A DNA stretch of 64,000 bases from Verrucomicrobiales bacterium (GTDB taxonomy: Bacteria; Verrucomicrobiota; Verrucomicrobiia; Limisphaerales; CAIMTB01), in contig JAEUHG010000116.1 in NCBI GenBank assembly GCA_016795425.1, positions 35,522 through 99,521 on the forward strand, in the 5' to 3' direction. Each line of letters begins with the position of its first letter. The first letter of the stretch is position 1. A program made the position numbers and the translations under genes. The notes below the pieces were generated by a model, which did no database searches, was not told the DNA's origin, and saw nothing but the letters and a program-made list of their open reading frames with translations. Shown one piece after another: positions 1-7,773 of this stretch.

Positions 1-130
1 GGGCATCGGCGAGTTGAGCCGGGGGCAAGAGCCGCAGGCGGCCTTCAAGGCCGCGAACAATCGGGGCGACATTGAGGTACGGGACGGACCCTGCTCTCAG
101 CGGAGGCAACGGCGGCGGAACGAACATCAT
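1..130 (-). CDS. mqnA: Chorismate dehydratase MqnA, N-terminal fragment cut by window edge
   Basis: A minus-strand frame opens at two adjacent ATG codons (130 and 127) and stays open to the left edge, giving 43 codons. The translation contains RAGSVPYLNVAPIVRGLE, which matches the N-terminal substrate-binding signature of MqnA (typically 'IG.V.YLN..PL..GL'). MqnA converts chorismate to 3-enolpyruvylbenzoate in the futalosine route to menaquinone, which would supply the quinone for the complex I encoded further right. Which of the two ATGs is used is undecided, and there is no strong Shine-Dalgarno sequence. The call rests on a short segment, so it is moderately sure. Confidence 0.68.
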   Translation of the reverse strand, partial: MMFVPPPLPPLRAGSVPYLNVAPIVRGLEGRLRLLPPAQLADA

Positions 131-230
131 CGCGATTTGGGAGCCCGAGACTGCCAGTCCGGTGACACGGCGTAAAACCCGCTGTCATCCGGTCCTGCCA
201 CGGGCTTTGGGCGGCGGCGGCGCGTGACGA

Positions 231-533
231 TCAGAACTTGGAGGGACGCAACACCTGGATCTCGGAGGCGTAAGCCACCATGGCGTACTTGGCGAAGAGT
301 TCGGACTGGAGCCGATGAAGGAGTTGCTCGGCGGCAGGCGGTTGGAGAATGACCTCCACCTGAATATTGGAGAATTCCTGGATATCCGCGGGTCGCACCC
401 CGCGGGCGCCGCTCCCTTCCACCGCAAAGAGCGTGTACCCATGGGCGCCGACGGATTCGACGAGTCGGAGGACCGATTCCCGGGCGAATGCTTCGCAGAC
501 GATCGTCACTTTGGTCATCGGATGGGTATTCAT
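231..533 (-). CDS. sbtB: PII-like bicarbonate transporter regulator SbtB
   Basis: This small (100 aa) PII-like protein follows the SbtA-type permease. The start at 533 is chosen because its ATG overlaps the permease stop as ATGA, a classic translational-coupling arrangement; an upstream ATG at 548 lies inside the permease gene. The chain has the ferredoxin-like PII fold pattern: an early beta strand (MTKVTIVCEAF), a helix, a G-rich loop (VEGSGARGVRP) in the position of the PII T-loop, and a second repeat-like half ending in VAYASEIQVLRP. SbtB proteins bind adenylyl nucleotides and inhibit SbtA in cyanobacteria. Adjacency to sbtA supports the call more than sequence alone. Confidence 0.8.
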   Translation of the reverse strand: MNTHPMTKVTIVCEAFARESVLRLVESVGAHGYTLFAVEGSGARGVRPADIQEFSNIQVEVILQPPAAEQLLHRLQSELFAKYAMVAYASEIQVLRPSKF

Positions 534-1528
534 GGCGTCCCGTGCCACCAGCGTGCCATGAGGGCGTAGAGGGGCAAACCGAGGGTCAGGTTGAAGGGAA
601 AGGTCACCGCCAGCGAGGAAGTAAGATAAAGGGTGGGATTGGCTTCGGGCAGGGCCAGACGCATGGCCGCCGGGGCGGCAATGTAACTCGCACTGGCGGC
701 CAAAACAGCGAACAGCGTCGTTCCTCCGACCGATAATCCAATCCCCCAGCCAATCGCCGCCCCGATGAATCCGTTGGCCACCGGGAATGCCGTGGCGAAG
801 ACCAGGAGAAAGGAACCGGCTTGGCGGAGGTCGCCAAATCGGCGGGCCGCCACCATTCCCATTTCCAAAAGAAAAAGGGCTAGAATCCCCTGGAAGGGCG
901 CCACGAAGAAGGCCGAGGTCGCCTCCATGCCGCGCTTCCCGGACAAGTAGCCGATGAGCATCGCTCCAACCAAGAGCAGCACGCTGCGTCCAGCCAGGGC
1001 GTCGTGGAGCGACTGCCGCAACGCGCTGCGGAGATCAGCGGTTCCGGTCTCGTGGCTGGCCAAGATTCGTCCGAGCAGGACTCCAACCACGATGGCTGGG
1101 GACTCCATGACGGCGAGAAAGGCGGCGCAGTATTCCTCGAAAGCGATGCCAGACTGGCGGAGGAAGTTGGTGGCGGCGATGTAGGTGACGGCACTGACGG
1201 AACCGTAATGGGCCGCGATTGCTGCGGCATCGACGGGGCGCAGGCGCCCGGCCCAACGAAGAATCGGGTACGCCCAGAGCGGGATGAGGGTTCCCAGCAG
1301 GAGGGCGGCGGCTGCGGGGAGCCAGACGCGTCCGATGCCGGCATCGGCGATGGCGGCGCCGCCTTTGAATCCAATCGCCGTGAGCAAATAGATCGTCAGG
1401 GCGGTATAAAGCGGTTCGGGAAACTTGAGATCGCTGCGGACCAGGGTGGCAACGCAGCCGAGGACAAAGAAAAGGACGGCCGGGGACAGCAGGTTGGCTC
1501 CCAGAATGCCGAGCAAATCGAGATTCAT
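530..1528 (-). CDS. sbtA: Sodium-dependent bicarbonate transport family permease SbtA
   Basis: A 332-aa polytopic inner-membrane protein starting MNLDLLGILGANLLSPAVLF, typical of SbtA-family (formerly DUF897) permeases, which import bicarbonate with sodium. About ten hydrophobic segments are visible, with the family-like stretches FPEPLYTALTIYLLTAIGFKGG near residues 37-58 and AAHYGSVSAVTYIAA near residue 110. The start at 1528 leaves out an eight-residue charged and proline-rich extension that an upstream GTG or ATG would add. Its stop overlaps the sbtB start by 4 bases, so the pair is probably co-translated. The divergent gene is serine acetyltransferase, and no carbon-fixation gene is in the window, so the role may be bicarbonate supply for carboxylases or pH balance. 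Confidence 0.87.
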   Translation of the reverse strand: MNLDLLGILGANLLSPAVLFFVLGCVATLVRSDLKFPEPLYTALTIYLLTAIGFKGGAAIADAGIGRVWLPAAAALLLGTLIPLWAYPILRWAGRLRPVDAAAIAAHYGSVSAVTYIAATNFLRQSGIAFEEYCAAFLAVMESPAIVVGVLLGRILASHETGTADLRSALRQSLHDALAGRSVLLLVGAMLIGYLSGKRGMEATSAFFVAPFQGILALFLLEMGMVAARRFGDLRQAGSFLLVFATAFPVANGFIGAAIGWGIGLSVGGTTLFAVLAASASYIAAPAAMRLALPEANPTLYLTSSLAVTFPFNLTLGLPLYALMARWWHGTP

Positions 1529-1664
1529 CGGTGCCGATCGTGGCGGTGGCAAAGTGGTGCGGATTCGGTGGACGTCAAAGACGGGGTGGGCCGGGTTCTG
1601 GGCCCTGCCGCTGGCAGTGTAGTTCGGGCTTCATCCGGAGGCGGCGCTTGCGCATGCTGGGGAT

Positions 1665-2585
1665 GTGGACGCGACCGTGACCCAACTCGCCGATCGGTTG
1701 CTGGCGTCCTACGCGGCGGTCGGTGGGATCAACCACGTCGATGGGCCGAATTTGCCTTCGAAATCAGCCATTGCAGCCATTAGCAACGACCTGTTGCGGC
1801 TGGTTTTTCCAGGCTTTTTCGATGATCGCCCGCTGGTTTCGTCGGAATTGAAAGTGGAGACCACCCTGCTGCTGGCGTCGGTCAACGACCGGTTGGAAGA
1901 CGAGATTCGCAAGAGTCTGGAGTACGCGCCGCCTTCCGGTGTGGCCCGGTCGCAGGTGGGTCGGGCGGCTCACCAGAACACCTTGGATTTCCTGGCGAAG
2001 CTGCCCTGCCTGAGAGAGTTGTTGCAGACGGACGCCGATGCGGCTTTTCGCGGGGATCCTGCGGCCTTGAGCAAGGAGGAGGTCATTGTGGCCTACCCGT
2101 TTATGGAGGCCATCGCGGTCCAGCGCATGGCCCACGAGCTTTACTTGCAGGGCATCGCGTTGATCCCCCGCATCATGACCGAGTGGGCGCATAGCCGGAG
2201 CGGCATGGATCTTCATCCGGGGGCGACCATTGGGTCCCATTTCTTCGTCGATCACTGCACCGGGACCGTCGTGGGCGAGACCGCCGTCATCGGGTCGCAT
2301 GTGAAGATGTACCAGGGCGTCGGGTTGGTGGCCCGTTCGCTCGCGGGTGGCCAATCGTTGAAGGGCACCCGCCGTCACCCAACCCTCGGCGATCACGTCA
2401 CGATTTATGCGGGGGCCACCATCGTGGGAGGGGAGACCGTCATCGGCGAACACAGCACCATTGGCGGCAATGTGTTCCTGATGCATAGCGTTCCGCCCCA
2501 TTCGCTCGTGCTCTACGAAGACGGCCGAATGCTGGTGAAAGGCAAGCGGGACCGGAACGCGCCGGAGCTGGATTTCCAGATTTGA
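1665..2585 (+). CDS. cysE: Serine O-acetyltransferase (CysE/EpsC type)
   Basis: This 306-aa protein acetylates serine with acetyl-CoA to make O-acetylserine for cysteine synthesis. It has a helical N-terminal SAT domain (about 1-180) and a C-terminal left-handed beta-helix of hexapeptide repeats beginning around residue 184 with HPGATIGSHFFVDH, followed by GTVVGETAVIG and TIYAGATIVGGETVIGE. The catalytic His of the HPGA motif is visible. It reads from GTG at 1665; an overlapping ATG two bases earlier is in another frame. It is longer at the N-terminus than EpsC enzymes of Firmicutes. It stands alone between sbtA and the nuo operon; no cysK is adjacent. Confidence 0.9.
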   Translation: MDATVTQLADRLLASYAAVGGINHVDGPNLPSKSAIAAISNDLLRLVFPGFFDDRPLVSSELKVETTLLLASVNDRLEDEIRKSLEYAPPSGVARSQVGRAAHQNTLDFLAKLPCLRELLQTDADAAFRGDPAALSKEEVIVAYPFMEAIAVQRMAHELYLQGIALIPRIMTEWAHSRSGMDLHPGATIGSHFFVDHCTGTVVGETAVIGSHVKMYQGVGLVARSLAGGQSLKGTRRHPTLGDHVTIYAGATIVGGETVIGEHSTIGGNVFLMHSVPPHSLVLYEDGRMLVKGKRDRNAPELDFQI

Positions 2586-2605
2586 AACGCGATCGGGAGG
2601 CGGGC

Positions 2606-2623
2606 TTGTGAAAAAAATCACAA
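2606..2623. promoter_or_regulatory. Perfect Crp/FNR-family palindrome upstream of nuoB
   Basis: The site TTGTGA-N6-TCACAA is fully symmetric over its two 6-base arms. The inner TGTGA-N6-TCACA equals the textbook Crp consensus. It lies about 70 bases upstream of the nuoB ATG and just upstream of a possible -35 element at 2631. That Crp-type regulators read such sites is known; that one acts here is inference. An A-tract spacer would also favour DNA bending. Confidence 0.6.
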
Positions 2624-2630
2624 ATTCACC

Positions 2631-2658
2631 TTGTCCGACCCTTCGCCATTGCTAGGTT
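2631..2658 (+). promoter_or_regulatory. Candidate nuo operon promoter
   Basis: A TTGTCC box (2631-2636) is separated by 16 bases from TAGGTT (2653-2658), which is preceded by TGC and so resembles a weak extended -10. Position between the Crp-like palindrome and nuoB fits an activated promoter. The -10 match is poor, so this is tentative. Confidence 0.3.
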
Positions 2659-2693
2659 TCGCCGGCCGGCGACTTCCGTCGGCGCGGTGACTC

Positions 2694-3263
2694 ATGAAAT
2701 CCACCGAGTTCGGCTACAACTCCAAAATCGAGGGCGACGTCGTCTTTACCCGTGTGGACGCTGCCTTGGCTTGGTTCCGCGAAAACTCCCTCTGGCCGAT
2801 GCCGATGGGTCTGGCTTGCTGCGCGATCGAGCTGATGGCGGCCGGCGCCAGCCGGTTCGACATTTCCCGATTTGGCGCCGAGGTGATGCGGTTTTCTCCC
2901 CGGCAATCGGACGTGATGATCGTGGCGGGGACGGTGACCTACAAGATGGCGGGGGCGGTGCGGCGGATCTACGAGCAAATGGCCGAACCCAAGTGGGTGA
3001 TTGCGATGGGTGCCTGCGCATCGACCGGCGGGATGTATCGCAGCTACGCGGTGCTGCAAGGCGTCGACAAGATCGTGCCGGTGGATATTTACGTGGCGGG
3101 ATGCCCCCCGAGGCCGGAGGCGTTGTTGGACGCCTTGATCAAACTGCAGAAGAAGGTGTCGCGTCAGCCGGTGGTGGCGGGTTTGACGATCACGGCGGCG
3201 ATGAAAGGGGCTTCGGCGAAGCGACCGGAGGATGCGGTGGCTGCGACGCCGGTGGGCGGCTGA
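2694..3263 (+). CDS. nuoB: NADH-quinone oxidoreductase subunit B
   Basis: NuoB carries the terminal N2 [4Fe-4S] cluster that passes electrons to quinone in complex I, at the junction of the peripheral arm and the membrane. The 189-aa protein shows all four cluster cysteines: the tandem pair C42-C43 in GLACCAIE, C108 in GACAS and C137 in GCPPRPEA. The C-terminal tail past residue 165 is Ala/Pro-rich and variable. It is the first gene of the operon; nuoA, normally immediately upstream, is absent, with only 108 bases separating it from cysE. Confidence 0.97.
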   Translation: MKSTEFGYNSKIEGDVVFTRVDAALAWFRENSLWPMPMGLACCAIELMAAGASRFDISRFGAEVMRFSPRQSDVMIVAGTVTYKMAGAVRRIYEQMAEPKWVIAMGACASTGGMYRSYAVLQGVDKIVPVDIYVAGCPPRPEALLDALIKLQKKVSRQPVVAGLTITAAMKGASAKRPEDAVAATPVGG

Positions 3264-3267
3264 TGCC

Positions 3268-3849
3268 ATGGCGACTGCACTCGCATTGGCCGGCCAGCTC
3301 CGGCAGCAGTTTGAAGCGTGCCTCAGCGCGCCGGTGGAGTTCCGGGGCGAAGTCACGCTGGCGGTGACCGACGCCGAGCGCATCACCGAGATCTGTGCCT
3401 ACGCGAAGCAGGTATTGGGCTTTGATTACCTGGTCGATCTTTCGGGGATCGATCAGTACGGCGACGACCCGCGCTGGGCGGTGGTGTACGAGATCGCCGG
3501 GCTGGCGCATGGATGCCATCTGCGCTTGCGCACTCAGGTGAGCGAGGAGAAATCCGAGTTGCCGACCGTCAGCAGCGTTTGGCGCGGGGCCAACTGGCAC
3601 GAGCGCGAAGCGTACGACATGCTGGGGATTCGCTTCCGCGGGCACCCGGATCTGCGGCGTATTCTCATGTGGGAAGGCTACCCTTATTTTCCGTTGAGAA
3701 AGGATTTTCCGCTGGCGGGCAAATCCAGTGACGTGCCGGAAGTGGCATTCACCCACCCGGCTCCCTTGGAAGGCGGTCCATTTGTGACCGTGGCCGGCGG
3801 CTCGGACACGATTGAACGCGAACCGAGGGCGCGGTCGCCGCGGGAGTAG
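3268..3849 (+). CDS. nuoC: NADH-quinone oxidoreductase subunit C
   Basis: NuoC is the 30-kDa scaffold subunit of the complex I peripheral arm, docking next to NuoD. The ATG at 3268 lies four bases after the nuoB stop, giving a 193-aa protein; a longer in-frame start would sit inside nuoB. The diagnostic 30-kDa signature is present: HEREAYDMLGIRFRGHPDLR, followed by LMWEGYPYFPLRKDFPL. The protein is separate from NuoD, unlike the NuoCD fusion of enterobacteria. The C-terminal 25 residues are poorly conserved and arginine-rich. Confidence 0.96.
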   Translation: MATALALAGQLRQQFEACLSAPVEFRGEVTLAVTDAERITEICAYAKQVLGFDYLVDLSGIDQYGDDPRWAVVYEIAGLAHGCHLRLRTQVSEEKSELPTVSSVWRGANWHEREAYDMLGIRFRGHPDLRRILMWEGYPYFPLRKDFPLAGKSSDVPEVAFTHPAPLEGGPFVTVAGGSDTIEREPRARSPRE

Positions 3850-3852
3850 CCT

Positions 3853-5127
3853 ATGGCAGACGTTCAGGAAATCCGATTCCACGAATCCGCGGCGCGCACT
3901 TCCGCGTCGGGACCGGCGCCGGACGATCTGCGGGAGATCGAGGGCGAGAAGATGGTCCTCAACATGGGGCCGTCCCATCCCTCGACCCACGGGGTGCTGC
4001 GCGTGGTGCTCGAGCTTGACGGGGAGACGATCACACGGGCGGATCCCGACATTGGATTTCTTCATCGCGGTGACGAGAAGATCGCGGAGAACATGACCTA
4101 CAACCAGTTCGTGCCCTACACGGACCGGTTGGATTATCTGGCGCCGCTAGCCAACAACGTGGCGTATGCATTGGCCGTCGAGAAGTTGATGGGTCTCTCG
4201 CTTCCTCCGCGCGGCCAGTACATTCGCGTCATTTGTTGCGAGCTGGCGCGCATTTCGTCGCATCTGCTCGGGCTCGGAGCCTTCGCGATGGACATCGGTG
4301 CCCTGACAGTTTTCCTCCACACCTTCACCGAGCGGGAGAAGATCTACAACCTGGCCGAACGCCTCACCGGGGCGCGGTTCACCACCAGCTACACCCGTGT
4401 CGGCGGTCAAACCCGTGACCTGCCTTCGGGGTGGTTGGAGGGCGTGCGCCAATTCTGCGATGAGGTCACCGTGGCCATCGACGAGGCCGACAAGCTCCTG
4501 ACGAGGAATCGCATTTGGGTCGATCGCACCAAGGACGTCGGCGTCATCTCGGCGGCCGATGCGATCGATTTTGGCCTGACCGGGCCGAATCTGCGGGGCA
4601 GCGGCGTCTCCTATGACGTGCGCAAAGCCCGGCCCTACTTGGTTTACGACCAACTCGAATTCGAGGTTCCCGTAGGTTCCGTTGGGGACTGCTATGACCG
4701 CTATCTCGTGCGGATGGAGGAGATGCGGCAGAGCGTGAAGATCCTTCGCCAGTGTCTCACCAGGATTCCCGGAGGCGCGGACAATCCTGGCAAGGAGAAG
4801 ATCAACGTCGACGACGCCAAGGTGTTTCTCCCGCCGAAGGAGAAGGTTCTGACGGGCATGGAGGAGCTGATCCATCAATTCCTGTTGGTGACCCAGGGGG
4901 TGAACGCGCCGGCCGGGGAAGTGTATTTCGGCGCTGAGAATCCGAAGGGCGAACTGGGCTTTTACATCCTGAGCCGCGGCGGTGGAACCCCGTATCGCCT
5001 GAAAATCCGCGCGCCCTCCTTCGCCAATCTGAGCATCCTCGCTCACCTGCTACCGGGGCACATGATCTCCGACGTGACGGCAATCCTGGGATCGTTCGAT
5101 TTCGTGATGGGTGAATGCGACCGATAA
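3853..5127 (+). CDS. nuoD: NADH-quinone oxidoreductase subunit D
   Basis: NuoD (49-kDa subunit) forms the quinone-binding cavity together with NuoB. The 424-aa protein has an extended N-terminus of about 35 residues and then the MGPSHPSTHGVLR motif (residues 38-50), whose His and neighbouring residues face the quinone headgroup. Further family blocks are GFLHRGDEKIAE, YTDRLDYLAP and the C-terminal LRIRAPSFANL-type sequence (here LKIRAPSFANL) ending in FDFVMGECDR. The gene begins three bases after nuoC and is followed 44 bases later by dps rather than by nuoE. Confidence 0.97.
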   Translation: MADVQEIRFHESAARTSASGPAPDDLREIEGEKMVLNMGPSHPSTHGVLRVVLELDGETITRADPDIGFLHRGDEKIAENMTYNQFVPYTDRLDYLAPLANNVAYALAVEKLMGLSLPPRGQYIRVICCELARISSHLLGLGAFAMDIGALTVFLHTFTEREKIYNLAERLTGARFTTSYTRVGGQTRDLPSGWLEGVRQFCDEVTVAIDEADKLLTRNRIWVDRTKDVGVISAADAIDFGLTGPNLRGSGVSYDVRKARPYLVYDQLEFEVPVGSVGDCYDRYLVRMEEMRQSVKILRQCLTRIPGGADNPGKEKINVDDAKVFLPPKEKVLTGMEELIHQFLLVTQGVNAPAGEVYFGAENPKGELGFYILSRGGGTPYRLKIRAPSFANLSILAHLLPGHMISDVTAILGSFDFVMGECDR

Positions 5128-5171
5128 CGCGGATCCCCTCGACTCAACCGTCAACCTCCAAAGCAAACGAT

Positions 5172-5657
5172 ATGGCGAAAGAAAAAACTCTTCCGACGCG
5201 CCATTCGCTCCCGGCGAAAACCCGCGCGTCCGTCGGCGCCTTGCTCAATACCGCCCTGGCCGACCTTTCGGACCTGTATTCCCAGTCAAAGCAAGCTCAC
5301 TGGAATGTGCGCGGTCCGCGCTTTTATTCCCTGCACAAGCTTTTCGACGAGGTCGCGGGATTGGTCGAGGGACACCTCGACGACGTGGCGGAGCGGGCGG
5401 TCCAGTTGGGAACCCCGGCGCGGGGCACGATTCGCATGGCTGCGGCGGTGTCTCGCGTGCCCGAGTGGCCGGCCGGGCTCGCATCGGAGGACGCCGTCCT
5501 TGAGGCGCTCACCGCGAGGTTCGCCACCGTGGCGAACTCCATTCGGGAAGCCATCGACACGGCGGCGGACCTTGGGGATGCCGACACGGCCGACCTTCTC
5601 ACCGGGATATCGCAAGATCTGGACAAGAGTCTTTGGTTCCTGGAGGCGTCGGCATGA
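5172..5657 (+). CDS. dps: Dps family ferritin-like DNA-protection protein
   Basis: Dps proteins form 12-mers that oxidise Fe(II) with peroxide and store the iron, limiting Fenton damage. The 161-aa protein has the family's ferroxidase block: QAHWNVRGPRF (H43), FYSLHKLFDE (H55, D59) and HLDDVAER (around D70-E74). The start MAKEKT at 5172 is preferred; an upstream in-frame ATG at 5115 lies inside nuoD. It sits inside the nuo operon, and its TGA overlaps the nuoE ATG by 4 bases (ATGA), so it is translationally coupled to a complex I gene. The last residues (WFLEASA) are the usual Dps terminus. Confidence 0.93.
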   Translation: MAKEKTLPTRHSLPAKTRASVGALLNTALADLSDLYSQSKQAHWNVRGPRFYSLHKLFDEVAGLVEGHLDDVAERAVQLGTPARGTIRMAAAVSRVPEWPAGLASEDAVLEALTARFATVANSIREAIDTAADLGDADTADLLTGISQDLDKSLWFLEASA

Positions 5658-6139
5658 GTCTTGCCGTGCCACCCGCACTCGAGGCCGAAATCGACACGTT
5701 GATTTCGCACTATCCGCAGCGGCGCAGCGCGTCGCTGATGATCCTGCATGCCTTGCAGGACCATTTCGGGTGGCTCTCGCAGGAGGCGATCGAGTGGACG
5801 GCAGCGAAACTGGGGTTGCAGCCGATCAACGTGCTCGAGTTGGTCACCTTTTACCCGATGTTCCGCCAGGCGCCGGCGGGAAAATTCCAATTCAAGGTTT
5901 GCCGGACCCTGAGTTGCGCCCTGGGGGGAGGCCACGCGTTGCACGGGCATCTGTGTCAGAAGCTGGGACTCGATCCCCACAAACACGGCATTCAGACGAC
6001 GCCGGATGGAAAATTCTCGGTGGAGTTTGTCGAGTGCCTGGCCAGTTGCGGGCGGGCACCGGTGCTGATGGTGAACGAAGCTTTTCACGAGGCGGTGACG
6101 CCGGACCAGGCCGAGGCGTTGCTCTCGCAGTGCCGGTGA
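5654..6139 (+). CDS. nuoE: NADH-quinone oxidoreductase subunit E
   Basis: NuoE (24-kDa subunit) is a thioredoxin-fold protein with the N1a [2Fe-2S] cluster next to the FMN site. From the ATG at 5654 the product is 161 aa. The helical N-terminal part (HYPQRRSASLMILHALQDHF) is typical, and the four cluster cysteines fall in VCRTLSCAL and VECLASCGRAP. The start overlaps the dps stop. Downstream, 218 bases separate it from nuoF, and that gap holds a tRNA gene on the other strand. Confidence 0.95.
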   Translation: MSLAVPPALEAEIDTLISHYPQRRSASLMILHALQDHFGWLSQEAIEWTAAKLGLQPINVLELVTFYPMFRQAPAGKFQFKVCRTLSCALGGGHALHGHLCQKLGLDPHKHGIQTTPDGKFSVEFVECLASCGRAPVLMVNEAFHEAVTPDQAEALLSQCR

Positions 6140-6233
6140 CCTCGAAATGGAACGGCCTCCACGAACGATGATGAAACGCAGCCTCCAGGGACCCGTCGCG
6201 AAAGAGGACCGAAGGAACCATCGACCGGGAAGT

Positions 6234-6307
6234 TGGCTGCCCGACATGGATTTGAACCATGACAAACAGATCCAGAGTCTGCTGTGCTACCGTTACACCA
6301 TCGGGCA
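6234..6307 (-). tRNA. tRNA-Gln (anticodon CTG)
   Basis: Reading the minus strand from 6307, a complete cloverleaf is found. The 7-bp acceptor stem is TGCCCGA/TCGGGCA, the D arm is GTGT/GCAC, and the anticodon stem is GCAGA/TCTGT around the loop CTCTGGA. The anticodon CTG reads CAG codons. The T arm is CATGG-TTCAAAT-CCATG, and a discriminator G is followed by an encoded CCA. All stems pair (one G-T pair in the D stem and one in the anticodon stem). It lies antisense to the nuo transcript between nuoE and nuoF. Confidence 0.95.
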
Positions 6308-6357
6308 ACCCGGTGCGCCCACGACGGTAGGGAACCCACGCTGAAGGTCAAGACGCC

Positions 6358-7767
6358 ATGCCGCAGGAGTACCGGCTCATTCTTAAGAACGCAGACCTCC
6401 CCGGGTACACCCCGGACATCGACTGCTACCTGCGCCACGGCGGGTACGAGACCCTGCGAAAATGCCTGGCTTTGCCCGTGCGGGAGCTGCCCGACGGCAA
6501 GAAGCAGACCGCCCAGGAACAGATCCGGGACGAGGTGTTGAAGTCGGGATTGCGCGGTCGTGGCGGCGCCGGATTTTCCGCAGGCCTCAAATGGTCCTTC
6601 GTGGACCGCAAGAGCGGCAAGCCGATCTACCTGATCTGCAACGCCGACGAATCCGAGCCCGGGACGTTCAAGGACCGCCAGATCATCCACAAGGATCCAC
6701 ACCAACTGGTGGAGGGCATGATCATCGCGTGTTTTGCGAACGACGTTCACCTGGCCTACATCTATATCCGTGGCGAGATGCCGGAGGGGGCGCGGTTGCT
6801 GAACAAGGCTCTGCGCGCCGCGCGTGAACAGGGGTTTCTCGGCAAAAACATACTCGGTACCGGGTTCGATCTCGAAATCCACGTGCACCGGGGCGCCGGC
6901 GCCTACATCTGTGGCGAGGAGACCGGCCTCATCGAGTCGCTTGAGGGCAAACGGCCGTATCCGCGCATCAAGCCGCCCTATTTCCCGGCCGTACTCGGCC
7001 TCTACCTTTGTCCCACCATCGTCAATAACGTCGAAACGCTGGCGGCGGTGCGCCACATCATGGCCATGGGCGCCATGGAGTATTCGAAGCTCGGCACGCC
7101 CAATAACACCGGTACTCGGATCGTGAGCCTCAGCGGCCATGTGAAGCGTCCCGGCTATTTCGAGATCGAAGTCGGCAAGGTCACCTTGGGGGAACTGATC
7201 TTTCACGAAAACTTCGGAGGCGGACTCCGCGACGGCCGCCGCCTCAAGGCGGTGATCCCCGGGGGCTCCTCGGCCAAGATCTTCAAAGCCGGCGAAAAGT
7301 TTAAACTGAAGCGCAAGGGACCCGACGGCCAGATGGCCACCGTCGAGGTCGACCTGCTCGACTTGCCCTACGACTTCGATTCGCTGCAGCAGGCCGGGTC
7401 GATGTCCGGTTCGGGCGCGATCATTGTCATGGATGATTCCACCGACATCGTCGGCGCGTTGGCGAATATCAGCGAGTTCTACGCCCACGAGAGTTGCGGT
7501 CAATGCACCCCTTGCCGCGAGGGCGCGCTGTGGATGAGCAAGGCGCTGCATCGCATGGCCCATGGCCGAGCGCGTCGCGCCGACCCCGATTACCTGCTGA
7601 GCATCGCGCAGAACATTCAGGGTCGGACCATCTGCGCCTTTGGCGAAGCCGCCTCCTGGCCGGTGCTCAGTTTCGTGCGGAAATTCAGGGAGGAATTCGA
7701 CGCGCGGGGCGCGGCCGACGAATCCAAGGCGGCGACCGCCACTGGTCGGACCCCCGCAGCGAAGTAA
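6358..7767 (+). CDS. nuoF: NADH-quinone oxidoreductase subunit F
   Basis: NuoF (51-kDa subunit) binds NADH and FMN and carries the N3 [4Fe-4S] cluster, starting electron flow in complex I. The 469-aa protein shows the FMN/NADH glycine motif LRGRGGAGF around residues 65-73, the GAGAYICGEETGLIESLEG segment near 180-198, and the N3 cysteines in SCGQCTPCREG (C380, C383, C386) with a fourth in RTICAFGEA. The C-terminal tail of about 25 residues is Ala/Thr-rich. The gene is separated from nuoE by the reverse tRNA and is six bases from nuoG. Confidence 0.97.
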   Translation: MPQEYRLILKNADLPGYTPDIDCYLRHGGYETLRKCLALPVRELPDGKKQTAQEQIRDEVLKSGLRGRGGAGFSAGLKWSFVDRKSGKPIYLICNADESEPGTFKDRQIIHKDPHQLVEGMIIACFANDVHLAYIYIRGEMPEGARLLNKALRAAREQGFLGKNILGTGFDLEIHVHRGAGAYICGEETGLIESLEGKRPYPRIKPPYFPAVLGLYLCPTIVNNVETLAAVRHIMAMGAMEYSKLGTPNNTGTRIVSLSGHVKRPGYFEIEVGKVTLGELIFHENFGGGLRDGRRLKAVIPGGSSAKIFKAGEKFKLKRKGPDGQMATVEVDLLDLPYDFDSLQQAGSMSGSGAIIVMDDSTDIVGALANISEFYAHESCGQCTPCREGALWMSKALHRMAHGRARRADPDYLLSIAQNIQGRTICAFGEAASWPVLSFVRKFREEFDARGAADESKAATATGRTPAAK

Positions 7768-7773
7768 CCATCC

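Noticed and set aside
6234..6307. tRNA as an integration site of a mobile element.
   Set aside because: No integrase, no direct repeat of the tRNA 3' end and no composition break nearby; the flanks are intact nuo genes.
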